This document shows positions 1 through 12,200 of a DNA stretch of 64,000 nucleotides, in pieces. Within the stretch, counting starts at the first letter, position 1; each line of letters starts with the position of its first letter. Origin of the DNA: Paralichthys olivaceus (taxonomy: Eukaryota; Chordata; Actinopteri; Pleuronectiformes; Paralichthyidae); contig NC_091094.1 in assembly GCF_024713975.1 (NCBI RefSeq), forward strand, positions 14,541,001 through 14,605,000. The letters are read 5' to 3'. A program made the translations under genes and the position numbers. The notes below the pieces were generated by a model. That model was given only the letters and a program-made list of their open reading frames with translations, did no database searches and was not told where the DNA came from.

Positions 1-75
1 TTGTTTTTTAAGGACCAGTCTCTCATTCAGTTTATTACATCTCTCTCTTGTTTTCACTCTTGTTACCATGTGTAG

Positions 76-3000
76 TGTTGAAGTATGCTGGCCAGCCACC
101 ATTCGAGCACTCTCCAGTGCGTCTTCGCTGTCAGAATGGAGACTACATCACCTTGGACACAAGCTGGTCCAGTTTCATCAACCCATGGAGCCGCAAGGTG
201 GCCTTTATCATCGGACGGCATAAAGTCAGAACGTAAGGAGCAAAAGCACTCTCACAAAAAAGATAATAATTTGGTGTATTCAAAAGTAAGGTCGTTGTGC
301 CTTCAATGTTCAATGAGGATTTGGATTTTGCATCTGTCTTAATACCCACCTTTTTTTCAGTGAAGTGCTGCAGCAGCATTGATATTGCTAAGAAATTAAA
401 TTGCATTACAATAAAGCAGATGTCTCTGTGCTTTTCTCTGCCTGTAGGAGTCCACTGAATGAGGATGTATTTGCTGCTCAGACTCAGGAGGATTTTGCAG
501 TCAGTCATGAGGAAATTAAAGACCTGCAGGCAAAGATCTACAAGCTTTTCCTGCAGGTGAATATTTCTTTGTTGAAAAAACATTCAAAACATTGAAATAA
601 CATTTTTAGGTATTTATCAAAAGGGAAAAAGTAAAGAAAATGTACTTTTTAAATTAAATCTAAACTCAAGATAACCTTGCTCCTCTGTTTTGTATCATAA
701 TGACATTTTCCTGTGGGTTTTCTTGGTTGCTTATTTAAGAAATGATATTCAGACTGATATATGTTAGTTTTAATGCATTACTTTTGTCACATTACTTTTA
801 CGTCTGGTGTCCAGGGGTTTTTAATCACCTAAAACAGAGACTTTTAGAAAGGCTGCTGCCCAGTTTAAGTTTAAAAACTCCAGGGTTTTGTTTTATTATG
901 GACAGGCAGAGATTGAGACACCCTTGTTCTCTTTTCTGATTGGAAGACAATATGCATACACACACAGCACTTCCAACACAATCTGTGCTGCCTGATCACA
1001 GCTGGGTTTTCTCAGATCCACTCAGGTATTTGAAAACAGGAAACGTGGATCCGAACCCAAATGGGTCAGGTCTCTGGTCCCACTCAAGTGTAGTCACATG
1101 CAGCCTCATAGACTTATCTTTTCTGGGATGTCATGCATTCTTTTTGTGTTCATGTGTATGAGAATTACCTTGTCTCTTTGCCTCAGCCGGTCCACAACAA
1201 TGGTTCCAGTGGTTACGGTAGTCTGGGAAGTAACGGATCTCATGAGCATTACATCAGCGTCGCTTCTTCAAGTGACAGCAATGGTAACCTATGGGAGGAC
1301 TCACACCGGGAACCGGTGAGACAGCGACTTCACTTGTCAGCGGACCAATGGTAGCTCATTTGCTCTTGCTAAGTTTAATCACACTGTTTTATTTTGTGTG
1401 TGTGTGTATTCTTGCAGATGACTTTGCAGCAGATCTGTGCTGACGTGAACAGAGTGAAGAGTTGGGGTCAGCAGGCTTATCTGGATTCCAACCACAAAGT
1501 TTCTCTTTTTGGAAAACCTGCCACAGGTAATGTAGTCCCCCACACACACCAACTTCATTATACTTACAATTAGTGCATTCAACATTTATGAGCTCATGTT
1601 ACTGTGTTTCAGTTCTCAAAGGTTAAGGTTACATTGACCTTCATATAAAAGGTCTATAGAAATATGTACACAGAAACTGCACGGGTTGGCTGAGGCATAC
1701 AACCGCAGTGCAGCTATTCTAGTTCTTTAATAAGTGCAATTATTTTATTATTAAAAATACCCTTTATTCATCCAGCACGTCTGCTGCCTGCAGCCTTAAA
1801 CACTGAGGTCAGAGATCATGAAGAAAGCAGGAAGCAAACACACATTCCTTCCTATCAGCAAATTAACTGTGTGGACAACATCATCAGGTGTGTGGTCTTA
1901 ACCATGCTTGAATCAGTTCAGTTTACTACAAGACAAAGTATGAAATTTATTAATTACTCCAATTCTCTCTGTTGTAGATATTTGGAAAGCTGTACAGGTC
2001 CAGCCCTTAAGCGCAAGAGTGAGTCTCATTCCCTGGCCACCTCATCTTCTTCATCCTCTACCTCAGAAGATGACAAGCCTGCTGGAGCTGCAGAAATGGC
2101 TCAGGACAACTCAGATGGTATAAACACATGACTTTCTCTTCTGTAAAATTCTCTAACATTCTTTGCTGAAGCAACATGAACTGGTACTTATTTACTTACT
2201 TGTGTGTCTAGGGGTGGTTTTGGACAGTGAGGTGTCAGTGGGCCCTGCAGCTGTAGTGGGAGCACCTCTCACAGACATCACGATGTCTACCAAGGCCATG
2301 AGTGTGGTCTCAGTCACTAGTCAGTGTTCATACAGCAGCACCATCGTACATGTGCCGCAGCCTGAGTCAGGTATATAAACACGCCCTCATGTCTGTGTTA
2401 CGATCTTATGCAACTCTATGGTTCCAGTGGTTATGGTAGTCTGGGAAGTACCTCTATAAGGAGTTAAATATTCATTTAGAAAAGCTTTGGATCCCTCTCT
2501 GTTTGTGAGCTGTCAGGGAAGGCCTGTAAACCACTGAACAAGTCTTTGTTCCTCAATGTTCAACCACAGAGGCCACAGCACCAGAGGATGCACCGATGGG
2601 CAGTGAGCCTGCTGATGTTGCTCCCACCCACATCCGTCCAGCCCCGAGCCCTGCAGCAGAGGAGCGAAGGTTTGTAGGTCTCACCAAGCAGGTGCTGTCA
2701 GCTCATACCCAGAAGGAGGAGCAAGAGTATGTGGATCGCTTCCGCCACCGCATCCTCCAGAGCCCCTACAGCTCCTACCTGCAGCTGGACAACAGCTCGA
2801 TGGCTCACTCCCATCAACAAGGTACTTACATGTGTAGTAATGCTTTTTTTATAATACCATCTCATTGAGGAAATGCTAACTAAAATTTTTGTCCATCTCA
2901 CTATAGGTGATTACCTACGTCCATTAAGCGGCGGTGGTTGGAAACGCTCTCGGAGAGGAAAGCCTAGGTATAAGCGCCCCAAACCCCAGGGTTCCTCAGA

Positions 3001-6000
3001 TAGCTATGCCTCCCCACCTGGCCCTCCTAGCCGTGTCCCTGACTCTTCCTGGCCTCCGTCAGAGTCCTCTCAGCCCCAGATGGGGGTGCCTTACAGCCAA
3101 ACATCCCCACTCCAGACGCCATTCTTCCCTATGATGGCGACTCAGCCTGGTCCAGAGCAGCCGCCCAGAGCACAACAGATGCCTGGACCGACTCCTGTAT
3201 TGCTAAGGCCTCCAGACCAAACCCAGCTCAGCTACAGCTTCAACACCATACAGTCAACTCAGAGCCTGTCAGGCATGCAACCAATCCAGATGGAGTCCAT
3301 TCAGACTCTGCAGAACCTGCAGAACTTTCACACCATGCAGCCCATGGCCCCAGCCCATACCATCAACCCTTACTTGGCTCCTGTCATGGCTGTCATCCTT
3401 CCCAACTACCAAACCTTCACTGCAGGTTACCCATCCATGTTCCCTCCATCAGGTACCTCCATGCTGCCCCAGGCACCCATCACCATGATGGGCTTTGCCC
3501 CTGACAGTGCCCCTTTCCTGCAGCCTCAGTTCGAAACCCAGCCTAGCCCCCACACTATGACCTCCCCGGGCCCTCTGCTTTGCTCTCCCAGACCCAGCTC
3601 CTCTGTTGGGGAAGAGGAGGAGGCACCTGAAGCCCGGGCTTTATTCTCCAGCTCTCGCTCAAGCTCTCCACTGCAGCTCAACCTTCTGCAGGAGGAGCTG
3701 CCTAAGCCAAGTGAGGGGCAGAGCAGCACCGGGCACAACCACACAGAGAGCCTCCATGAAAAACATGCCAACGAGGTTAGTCAGCTCTTGTTCATCAATC
3801 TTCACCTACTTTATACTTTCTTACATGTTTAAAAAAAAAACATAATTCTGTCATTAGGTGGATTTTAATGCATAGCCAGTACAGTATAAACAGTTGTGAA
3901 GTCCAGGGAACCAAATTGTGGTGTATTTCTGACCTTAAGACCTTTTCCCTTCTCAGACTGACACCCCCAGTGACTCTGGGAACCATGATGCCCAGTCTAC
4001 ATCCAGTGAGATGCTTGACCTGCTACTGCAGGAGGATGCCAGGTCAGGGACCGGATCCAACGCCTCAGGATCAGGGGAGTCTGGAGGCTCGTTGCGATCT
4101 GGATCTGGATCTGGTTCCAATGGAACCTCCACCTCTCACACTGGTAGGAAGGACAAAACTAACACTTTCAATCCATCTTACATTTAAGTTATAACGATTG
4201 TCTTAATACATTGAGAATATAACATTTGAGCACACTAGATATAGTGAAATAATATTAGACATCTTTTGGTATTTTTGTCATCATAATGTTATGATGAATA
4301 TGTATTGTTTACTTTTTTGTAACATTTATTAGCCAATTGAAATGAGCAACAAATATGTGCTTGGTCCGAGATGCTGGTGCTAGTGAGACATCTGGTGGCA
4401 ATGGATATTGTATGTGTAACCTCTGAAGACAGAGACTGACATATTAATGGCTTTACAGGCAGCAGCAACAGCAGCAAATACTTCGCCAGCAATGATTCAT
4501 CAGACACGTCGCACAGAGCCCGCAAGAGCCAGGAGGTACCAGCAGAGAACCAGCACAGCTTCGACACACGTGTGGAGACCTCCCTGTGGAGCATGATCCA
4601 GCACACACCTGAGCAAGTCATGATGACGTACCAGATCCACACCAGGTACACACAGCGACACTCCTGGTGTTTCCATTCCTTTCTCAATAAACAGAATAAT
4701 CTGTTGTGTTAAGACCTTTGACAGCTGTCAGGAAGCAGCTGCTTTTTACATCACGGATTGAAATGTGACCAGAAAAGGAAAATGCTTGAAAATGCCAACA
4801 CATACAGAGCAGAACAGAATTTCTTCCCTACTCTGTCACTAGTTCCTGTGAGCTGTGCTCTGTTGTTAAACCTTCATTAACCCTTAAACATGGTGACATT
4901 GGAAATTGGAATGGCACTCAGTAGAGCAAATGCCTCCACCTCTGCCAAGGCCCAATAGTTCCCTAATGAAACCATATTTAAATTAACTAGATCTGGATTT
5001 TTATTTGGATCTGCACCAAATTGTACACACTGATAAGCATCAGTCCCAAAGAGAGAGAGCACATGTAAAGAAAATAAAACTTGGAAAAGAAACTATAAGG
5101 AGCAAGGTGGCATAAGTATTACTTCAATAAATGGTCACATTAAAATATTTCTTTAGATTTTTTTTCTAGCTGTAAAAATTCAACAATCACTTGTAGATTC
5201 TGCACTTTGGTGATTTTAAAATCTTTCAGCTGAATTTAAGTCAAAATAAAAAACTTTATTGTCAGTCCAACTTTCTCAAGATCAAACGCTATTTGACATT
5301 TGAGGTTTCGAGACCATGGAAATGTTTTTGAAACTGTATTTTTAAGACTGGCTTTGTAGACTTGTGGTCATTTCAATGACATGCTACCCATATGACAGTT
5401 GCTCTATGACTTGGCCTCTCTGAGTGCCATGGTCTTAACTTAAACATACAAATCTTTTATCAAAGCTAAATTAAAACAATTGATCATTTGCTCTGCGTTT
5501 GTGTGGTGATTGTAGGTGAGTATGGACCAAGAGAACTCCTGTTTGTTTGATGCAATCCCTTGATTTAATCATGTAATGACATCAGTATGAAATTAAGGGG
5601 ATGCACACAAACAAATACATAGTGATTTCACTGTTTAGCAGTCCAACAAAGGCTCGTCATGACTCCATGTGCAGCAGCTAATTCACTTGAAAGAAGTGGC
5701 AAACAGTGACTAAGGCAAGGAAGACCTATAACAAGTCCCCTCATGCAAAGGCTAATGAATTAACTTCTTTGGCAAATGTAGAAGAAAAGAAAGACAAGAA
5801 GAAGCATAGATGAGATGATTGAGTTATTCTTGGAACCATGTGGCTCCCAGAGCATTTCAAAGGAAGATCTTGTTAAATTAAGATATGCGAGACAAGGCAC
5901 TCTCACACCTTTCTATTTCTTATTTTAACCAGGGACCAGAATGAGGTGTTAGCAGAAGACAAGGAGAAGCTTCGGGTTATTCAGCCTCTCCAGCCCTGGT

Positions 6001-6295
6001 TCAGCCAGGAGCAGAGAGAAGAGCTGGCTGAAGTCCATCCCTGGATCCAACAGCACACTATCCCACAAGAGATTGATACACAGGTGGGGATCTTCACACA
6101 CTCACCACAAATAAAAGTCCTTCTCTTTGACCACCCGAAACCACTTCTGACTTTTCTTTTTGTGTTTGTCAGGGTTGTGTGACCTGCAGCTCAGGAGCAG
6201 GGGTCACCCACTTCCCTCACCCACCTGCCCCAGAGAGCTCCTCCCCTCGGGACAGCCCTCAGCAGGACTTCAGTGGACCTGTGGTGGACACTTGA
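76..6295 (+). CDS. per3: Period circadian protein 3 (3' part of gene; 5' end lies outside the window)
   Basis: Negative limb of the circadian clock: PER proteins bind CRY and casein kinase 1 and repress CLOCK-BMAL1 in the nucleus. Thirteen coding exons are seen: 76-232, 448-556, 1187-1315, 1418-1526, 1776-1887, 1978-2117, 2212-2370, 2570-2821, 2907-3775, 3957-4143, 4459-4645, 5933-6083, 6173-6295 (stop TGA). All have GT-AG borders and the frame stays open. Visible in order: end of PAS-B/PAC (exon 1), a CK1-binding motif SGYGSLGS (exon 3), SYQQINC..IRYLES (exons 5-6), a Ser ladder with spacing S-x-x-S-x-x-S before [11 protein letters not shown] (exon 7, FASP-like), AHTQKEEQ (exon 8), a basic NLS-like stretch starting [14 protein letters not shown] (exon 9), [15 protein letters not shown], and a C-terminal CRY-binding region ending with CVTC plus a downstream His (PER-CRY zinc site in the family). 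The tail (TPE..MMTYQ, QEID.Q.CVTC) fits PER3 better than PER1 or PER2. PAS-A and the start lie upstream. Confidence 0.92.
4880..5060 (+). repeat. Interspersed repeat copy in per3 intron 11
   Basis: This stretch resembles 7640-7745 (shared wording such as CCAAGGCCCAA, and CAGTCCC near its end) in the 1.3-kb intron between the exons ending at 4645 and starting at 5933. It is a head portion of a repeat kind that also occurs at 7640-7960, 8240-8360 and 52517-52620. The rest of this intron shows no coding signal. Confidence 0.6.
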
Positions 6296-7590
6296 TAGAC
6301 ATAAATAAAAAATAAATAAATAAACAACCAATACCCTGTTTACAGTGAACCAGCCCTGCCAGAGACCCTCCCAGAAAGTCCCGCCATGCATCTTCTTCTG
6401 ACCAGTCCAGAGGAGCGCGTGCGTCCCTTTGCTTTAGATTGATGTTTAACTTGTTATGTGAAGTCATCGGATGCTGGACCAGGCCCTGAGGAGTGGAGGA
6501 GGGGGGGGAGAGACAGCATTCTCACTGGCATTTTCTCTCAGTCGGCCTAACATTGGACAATGAATATTTAACCTCTCTTCTCATTGTGTCTATCTGTCGG
6601 GCTAGTTTATATCCAAGACTGATCAACTCCTTTGGTGCCATGAGCCACTTGATGCCCAACTGAGGAGGAGGAGGGGGGTTGTACAGTTGCTAAACATGAG
6701 CACTGTGTACTTGCACCCAGTCTGCTTGACCAGTGACTGGGTGACTAAGACAGCGCTGGCCCAGTTCGAGTATAACAGCAGCAGACTCTGCTCCAGTGAG
6801 ACGGAGCGCAGGTTGTACAGTATACATGTACCACATCATCTCCTTCAGTGACTTACTAACTTACCATGGATTACACATGGTAGTATTCTTTTCTTTCCCT
6901 GATGGGCACTAAGAAAAAGGCACTGTTTATAATGTTCAGATTTGAATGTTGTATTTTAATTGTTATTATTCCATCAGTTCTTGTTTAGAGCATCATTGTT
7001 TTTTATGTTCACAAACAACAGTAAACATCTCGATATTTTCAGATTGAATTTAGCACAACATAAATGCACCCCAGTTACTTCAAACATCCTGTTGCAGGTT
7101 CTTTCCTCTACCCAGCATCCTGCCTGGTCCTCACCCTGCAGTACCTGTAGATGACCTCCAACTGTAAACAGACACATCAGGGCCCCAAATATCCTCTGGC
7201 CCTGTGTTTACTCTCTGAATGAATTCCCCCCTCACACTCTGCATAGCTGTTTGTCTGACTGACTGTGTGTTTGTGTGAAACAGAGCGACAGAGGAATCAA
7301 CTAATGCGTTGTAGTTCCTATAGAATGGATCAGAGGGCAGGTGATCTCATGAATGTAGGAGTCTGTGTGTGAGCAAGCTGCTTCCTTTGACACAGTTGTC
7401 CAAAAGTGCAGGACAGACCAGGGTTTCCTACTGTTTTTAGATGGAAAATATATATATATATATATAGCTGCCATGTGTTTTATAGAAAATGTTTATCACA
7501 AAACAAACTTCACGAAGTGTATAGAAAGCCATTTGTGTTGATTTCAGGGACTGTCTGACACAAAGGAATGAATAAATGATCAACGATCTA
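6296..7590 (+). other. per3: per3 3' untranslated region (inferred)
   Basis: Non-coding sequence following the per3 stop. A tight cluster of overlapping AATAAA hexamers begins about 8 bases after the stop (6303-6324), which is unusually early. A cleaner signal, AATAAA at 7571-7576, would give a 3'UTR of about 1.3 kb. A short TA microsatellite sits at 7448-7466. Which site is used cannot be told from sequence alone. Confidence 0.5.
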
Positions 7591-7639
7591 ACATGCACTC
7601 AAGTGTAATTGTCTGAAAAGCGCAATACACAAACTAGAA

Positions 7640-7960
7640 TGTCCCTCAGGAGAGCACATACCTCCCCCAAGGCCCAACAGTCCTTAAATCGAATCAAGCT
7701 GCAGCAAATTTCACACAGTCGTAGCTATCAGTCCCCTCTATGTGCCTGGTTTTTTTAAATTATGATCCATGAATTGCTTTCTGTAAAAATGTGAAAATGT
7801 TGTAAAAAATAAAAAAAAGCTTTATCTCGCACTGCTGAAAAAAGTAAAAAAATATTCCTGGATCTGCCTTCTCATCTGGATCCTCACCAAAATTCAATGG
7901 GTTCTTCGCTGACCCATACCACATCCTTCCACCAAGTTTTGTGATAATCCAATGAGTTGT
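7640..7960 (+). repeat. Degenerate interspersed repeat, copy 1 near the 3' end of per3
   Basis: Begins with a segment resembling 4910-5050 (CCAAGGCCCAACAG, ending at CAGTCCC) and, after an AT-rich interruption, continues at 7860-7950 with a block containing GGATC..CACCAAAATTCAATGGGTTCTT and CCTTCCACCAAGTTT. The second block recurs at 8260-8360 and 52517-52610. The wording is typical of an abundant teleost interspersed repeat; I cannot name the family. Confidence 0.65.
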
Positions 7961-8239
7961 ATATGTGTATATGTGTTTTACTCCCTGAATGGACACTAAC
8001 ATCCATCTTATCGTAATGCAGTGGGTCTTAAACCTGGGTTGTGTATGAGCAGACCAGGAAAAGTTGCTTTAAAATTTGGATTAATCAAATGTAGATAATG
8101 ATATTATTAATTGCAGTGATTATCAAGCAAACAGTCACATTCAAAATATGAAGAAGCTGATCCTTCTATCAAGATTTGACAATAACTTCTAGAAGGGCAC
8201 TTTGAAAGTGAATTGTTTTCATTAAAATTTTCATTGTTA

Positions 8240-8370
8240 TTCTCAAATCAACGAAAATGTTGAAAACTGCACCAAAATTGTAATTGTTCTTATCTGACCC
8301 ATACCTGATACTTCCTCCAAGTTTTTTGGGAATCCGTAATTTTGCGAACTGGCGAACTAAACCTAACTTT
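8240..8370 (+). repeat. Degenerate interspersed repeat, copy 2
   Basis: Contains CACCAAAATTGTAATTGTTCTT, split by divergence, then GACCCATACC and CTTCCTCCAAGTTTTTTGGGAA, matching the order of blocks at 7880-7950. Same orientation. Strongly diverged, so probably an old insertion. Confidence 0.55.
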
Positions 8371-8584
8371 GCCAAAGGTACTAATTATGATAATAGCTGA
8401 ATTCAGCTGCTTCAGTTTCAGGGGCCTGGTATAGTACGTGTCAGCTCACAGTTTACATTACGTCAAACTGTTAAATCTTATAGGGGCACTTGAATAAAAC
8501 AGAACCAGAGGTGAAACTATTCCACATCTACAGGTGCATCACTCGTACTTTTCCTATTTTGAGCCATGGAAACATCATCATGAA

Positions 8585-9290
8585 AAAATGACCAATTGTT
8601 TTATTGCTCCTCCTCATTCAGTTCACAAGTAATTACTATTTAAGTCATTTGAATACACACAGAGTGGTTATCTCTTATCAAGTGAGTGTAAAAACCCATC
8701 TCAGTTAGAAGTCAAACACATTTTAATACAAGTTTCAAAACACAGTCACAATAAAACATTTATACATAGACTGTATCTTTGGTCAGTTAGCGTACAGTTA
8801 ATCAAACACTGACATCAACACTTCAGTGGTGCTTCTGTCCATTCACTTAAACCAACATGTGAAAAACAGAAGAACAAAGGGAAAATAAATCATCAGTTCA
8901 ATTTCTTTTTAAACTTGAGGCAAAATGATTGATTCTGTAATAACTGATAATTCAAGGGTCAATCACGACTTCATTCAACTAATGTACACTTCACTCAGTC
9001 AAAGCTGAATCTCCCCTGTGGGTGGTGCTATGGTGCCAGGCACAGTCGTAGCACTCTTTCTTATTCATTCATTTGACAATAAAATACAATAAAAGAAAAC
9101 TAAATCTTTTGCTGTAAATGTGTCACTGGCATTTTGACGGGTTAAAAATGTTCTTTTCTTTTCCAGTTTTGGTGGCACTCATTCTGTCTCTCCGTGTCCC
9201 TCCTGCCAGGACGGGCAGGCAGTGTGTTTTGTTTGGAACTCAGCCTCTGGACCAGCCAGCGACTCCACTCTCACTTTTTCTGTCCTTCTC
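8585..9290 (-). other. mxra8: mxra8 3' untranslated region (inferred)
   Basis: Lies downstream of the mxra8 stop codon (9291-9293 on the - strand). A - strand AATAAA (reads TTTATT on +) is at 8600-8605, and an ATTAAA-type signal is near 8714-8719. The extent is a guess from these signals. Confidence 0.4.
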
Positions 9291-12200
9291 TCACTTAGAA
9301 AATTTCTGCAATTCTGCGAGAAGAAAAAAGACAAACTGAGGTTACTGAGGATTCACTTGTGATGTGAGGTCATCTGTGATCGGCGCATATACACACACGT
9401 TCTTTACCTTTGTCAAGATCAATGACTTTAGGTTGAGTGTTCACATGGACTTTCTCTTTCAGCAGGTTGTTCTTGTACTCTAAAAAACACAGGGGAAAAT
9501 ACACACACGGTCAAGAAAACAGCCATCATGTGTTCACTCCTCTCAGGGGCAATAGGATAGGAAAAGCAGGCAGCTCTCTGGGGCCCAGAAAACAGAGGGG
9601 GGTCTAGGGGTGCACTGATTATGTAATTTCACAGTAAGGACAATTTTGTGAGAATCCCCTTAGATTCTATGATTGTCTATGCTTAGGAGACTGCAATGGT
9701 ACCAAGGTCATCATTAAGTTGCCTTGAAGACAAAATGTCTAAATAGCATTTTCAGAGGTGAACTCTGGAATATGTCTGGACTTTCTCTGGCGTTTACCTT
9801 TCATATGAGGAACACAGCAGCTGATTCTCTAGTCAAGCGCGTTCTGTGAAACAATCAAGTGAGGGGTGGCGTGGCATGTGTTCTCATTTGGACTCATTCG
9901 GACATTATTGTGCTGTGGCAGGAGATACTCTGGATAATTTCAGGAGAATAGTGCATGTCTGAAAGCGGCTTGTGTGTGTGTGATCTGTCTGACAGACAAG
10001 TTTGCACTTTGTCTGAAATGTTGACACTAAAAGAATCATCTAAATATTGGAAGTTAGTTTGATTCGATATAGGTCCCTTTTTCTTAAGGCCCCCAAAGAC
10101 CCTTAAAGGGCTCCTGACTCCATTCTTTCTTCAAACTCACCAAATCCTCTCTCCTCGTCGTTGGACACACAGACTCCAGTAACGTCCATCTCTAACTCAT
10201 CAGAGCTGCTCTCACTCCGGCTGGACCTATCACAGTGAGAAGGAGACGTGTGAGTGTGTGTTTGTGAGTAACACAGAGATTGTGTGTGTGTGTGTGACTT
10301 TGTGTTAGCAGCACTTACCTCATAGATGCCTGTGGGTAAAACTCTGAAAAAAAGAAATTCTATTAGGTGAGACTTAGATGAGGAATAAAGTGTAAATGAG
10401 TCATTATCCAACAGCAGCTCAGACCTTTCATTCTACGTCTGCGTGTGATGAGGATGATGATGAGGATGATGAAAGCCAGCAGCAGGAGAGACGTGAGGAC
10501 GTATCCCAGCGGCAGGAGGAAGTGATGTCTCTGGTCGGCCACGATAACATTGATGACTCGCGGTGATTCAGCCTTGGTAGAGTCTGAGTCGCACAGAGAT
10601 CACAACAGTCAGCATTTCATTTCCTTTATTCTTCATTATTCAAACCGTTGTGTCAGCGTGAGGTTTATGAGTGTATTAAGTAAAACCAGACACACACACA
10701 AAAACAACCCAGCTCTCACTTGCTGTATCTCTTCACTCCTTCCTGGTACCTAGAGGACACTTCCAAGTGAAGCTTAGTGTAAGATTAGTCAGGAAGACTT
10801 TCTTTATGTCTCACTTTGAATCTATTCTCCTCTCTGTTGCTGTTATTTTCAGTGAGTCACAGCGACCTCTTCATCCCAGGTCACCTCCACATCCAGTGTC
10901 CACTCATCTCATTTAGATCCTCAACTTTCTTTACATCCCACCAGCCACCAGTGTCCTGACCCCAGGGGGGGGATTCCTGTGCTACACATGACCTCACCCC
11001 ATTCCAAACCTTGATGACCTCATGAGGGGTCTAAGCTCCTGATGGAATCTTTTATTTCACCTCTTTCTCTTATTGTGCAGAGCGGTATATTCTGTTCACT
11101 TCTCAGTTGAACTCTGATTGAACTGATTTTTTTTTCCAGTGGCACCAAGGTTTCTAGTTATCCTATAAAATGATTATATAACAAATAAAATGTAATATAT
11201 GTGTGTAATAGCAACCAACATGTTTTAATAAGCTGAATATTCACTGCAATTTCTGTATTAAATAAATACATTTCTGATATCAGTTTGTTATCGACAAAAC
11301 ATTTACTCAAACTTCCGTTTATGCCAAATTTAATCTCGGTTTTGTTTTTGTGGGGTGTTCAGCAATTGAATGTGTTTTTGCACTGATGGAATATTACTAT
11401 TGCTGTAGGGACAAACATTTCCTTGTTGATGGATATTTCTCTCCAAACTCAAAAAAAGTATTTTTTTATTTATTTGTGTGTGTGTGTTTGTGTGTGATCC
11501 TCAGTGGTGGGATACATTTACTACGTTACTGTACTTTGTGTATCTGATTTATTTTCTGTACTTTTCATTTTTACTCTGCTACATACATCACTTTTTACTC
11601 TACTCTTTAAAATGCATTGTTACATGTTCACATTGTTTTTTATATTTTTTTTTAAGTACTCAATAACAAGATGAGTGGAGAGGTAAAATGAGACCCTGCC
11701 TCTGTCAATGAGAGCAAAGTGCACCTGCAGCAGCAGAGAGGGACTAGGCCACACTACTTTTAAGACTGTAAATATATTTCTTTTACTCAAATACAAAAAT
11801 AAGTGGTACTTTTGCTTTGACTTGATTAAACATTTGTCTATCTATTTGTACTTTTACTTTCTTAATTTACTAAGTAGAATATTTGAGTACTTCCTTCACC
11901 ACTGGTGATGCCATATATCCTCTAACACCTCTCACACTGTTTCATGTTGTTTTTTCTATGTGATGAAATTTCCTGTCAGTAAGAAAAATGCTGAACACAT
12001 TTGCAGGGCAGGGAGAAATAATTAGCCAGTCTGGTTTTAGGTGATGTGTGCAGTTCTTCTGAGTGTTGAGAGGCAGAGGAGAGAGAGAAGGAGGGAGGGA
12101 GGTACAGCCTGGTTTCATTTTGCATCATTAAAAAAAAATAAAAAAAATGTGCAAGGCAAGGAGCAGCTGCGGACCTCAGACTCAAACATATTTGAGCCAA

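Larger units (their letters stand above)
7591..8584. other. Intergenic stretch between per3 and mxra8, with repeats
   Basis: The two genes converge here (per3 on +, mxra8 on -). No supported coding sequence. It holds two degraded repeat copies, listed separately, and otherwise AT-rich unique-looking DNA. Confidence 0.6.

Noticed and set aside
3526-3771. 81-codon - strand frame inside the large per3 exon
   Set aside because: Antisense shadow of the Pro/Ser-rich per3 coding exon.
76-6295. Assignment as per1 or per2
   Set aside because: The C-terminal block ([21 protein letters not shown]) and the exon with [18 protein letters not shown] match PER3 better. A phylogeny would settle it.
6303-6324. 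AATAAA cluster 8 nt after the per3 stop as the main poly(A) signal
   Set aside because: A 3'UTR of under 40 nt would be exceptional. A later signal at 7571 is more plausible, though early use cannot be excluded.
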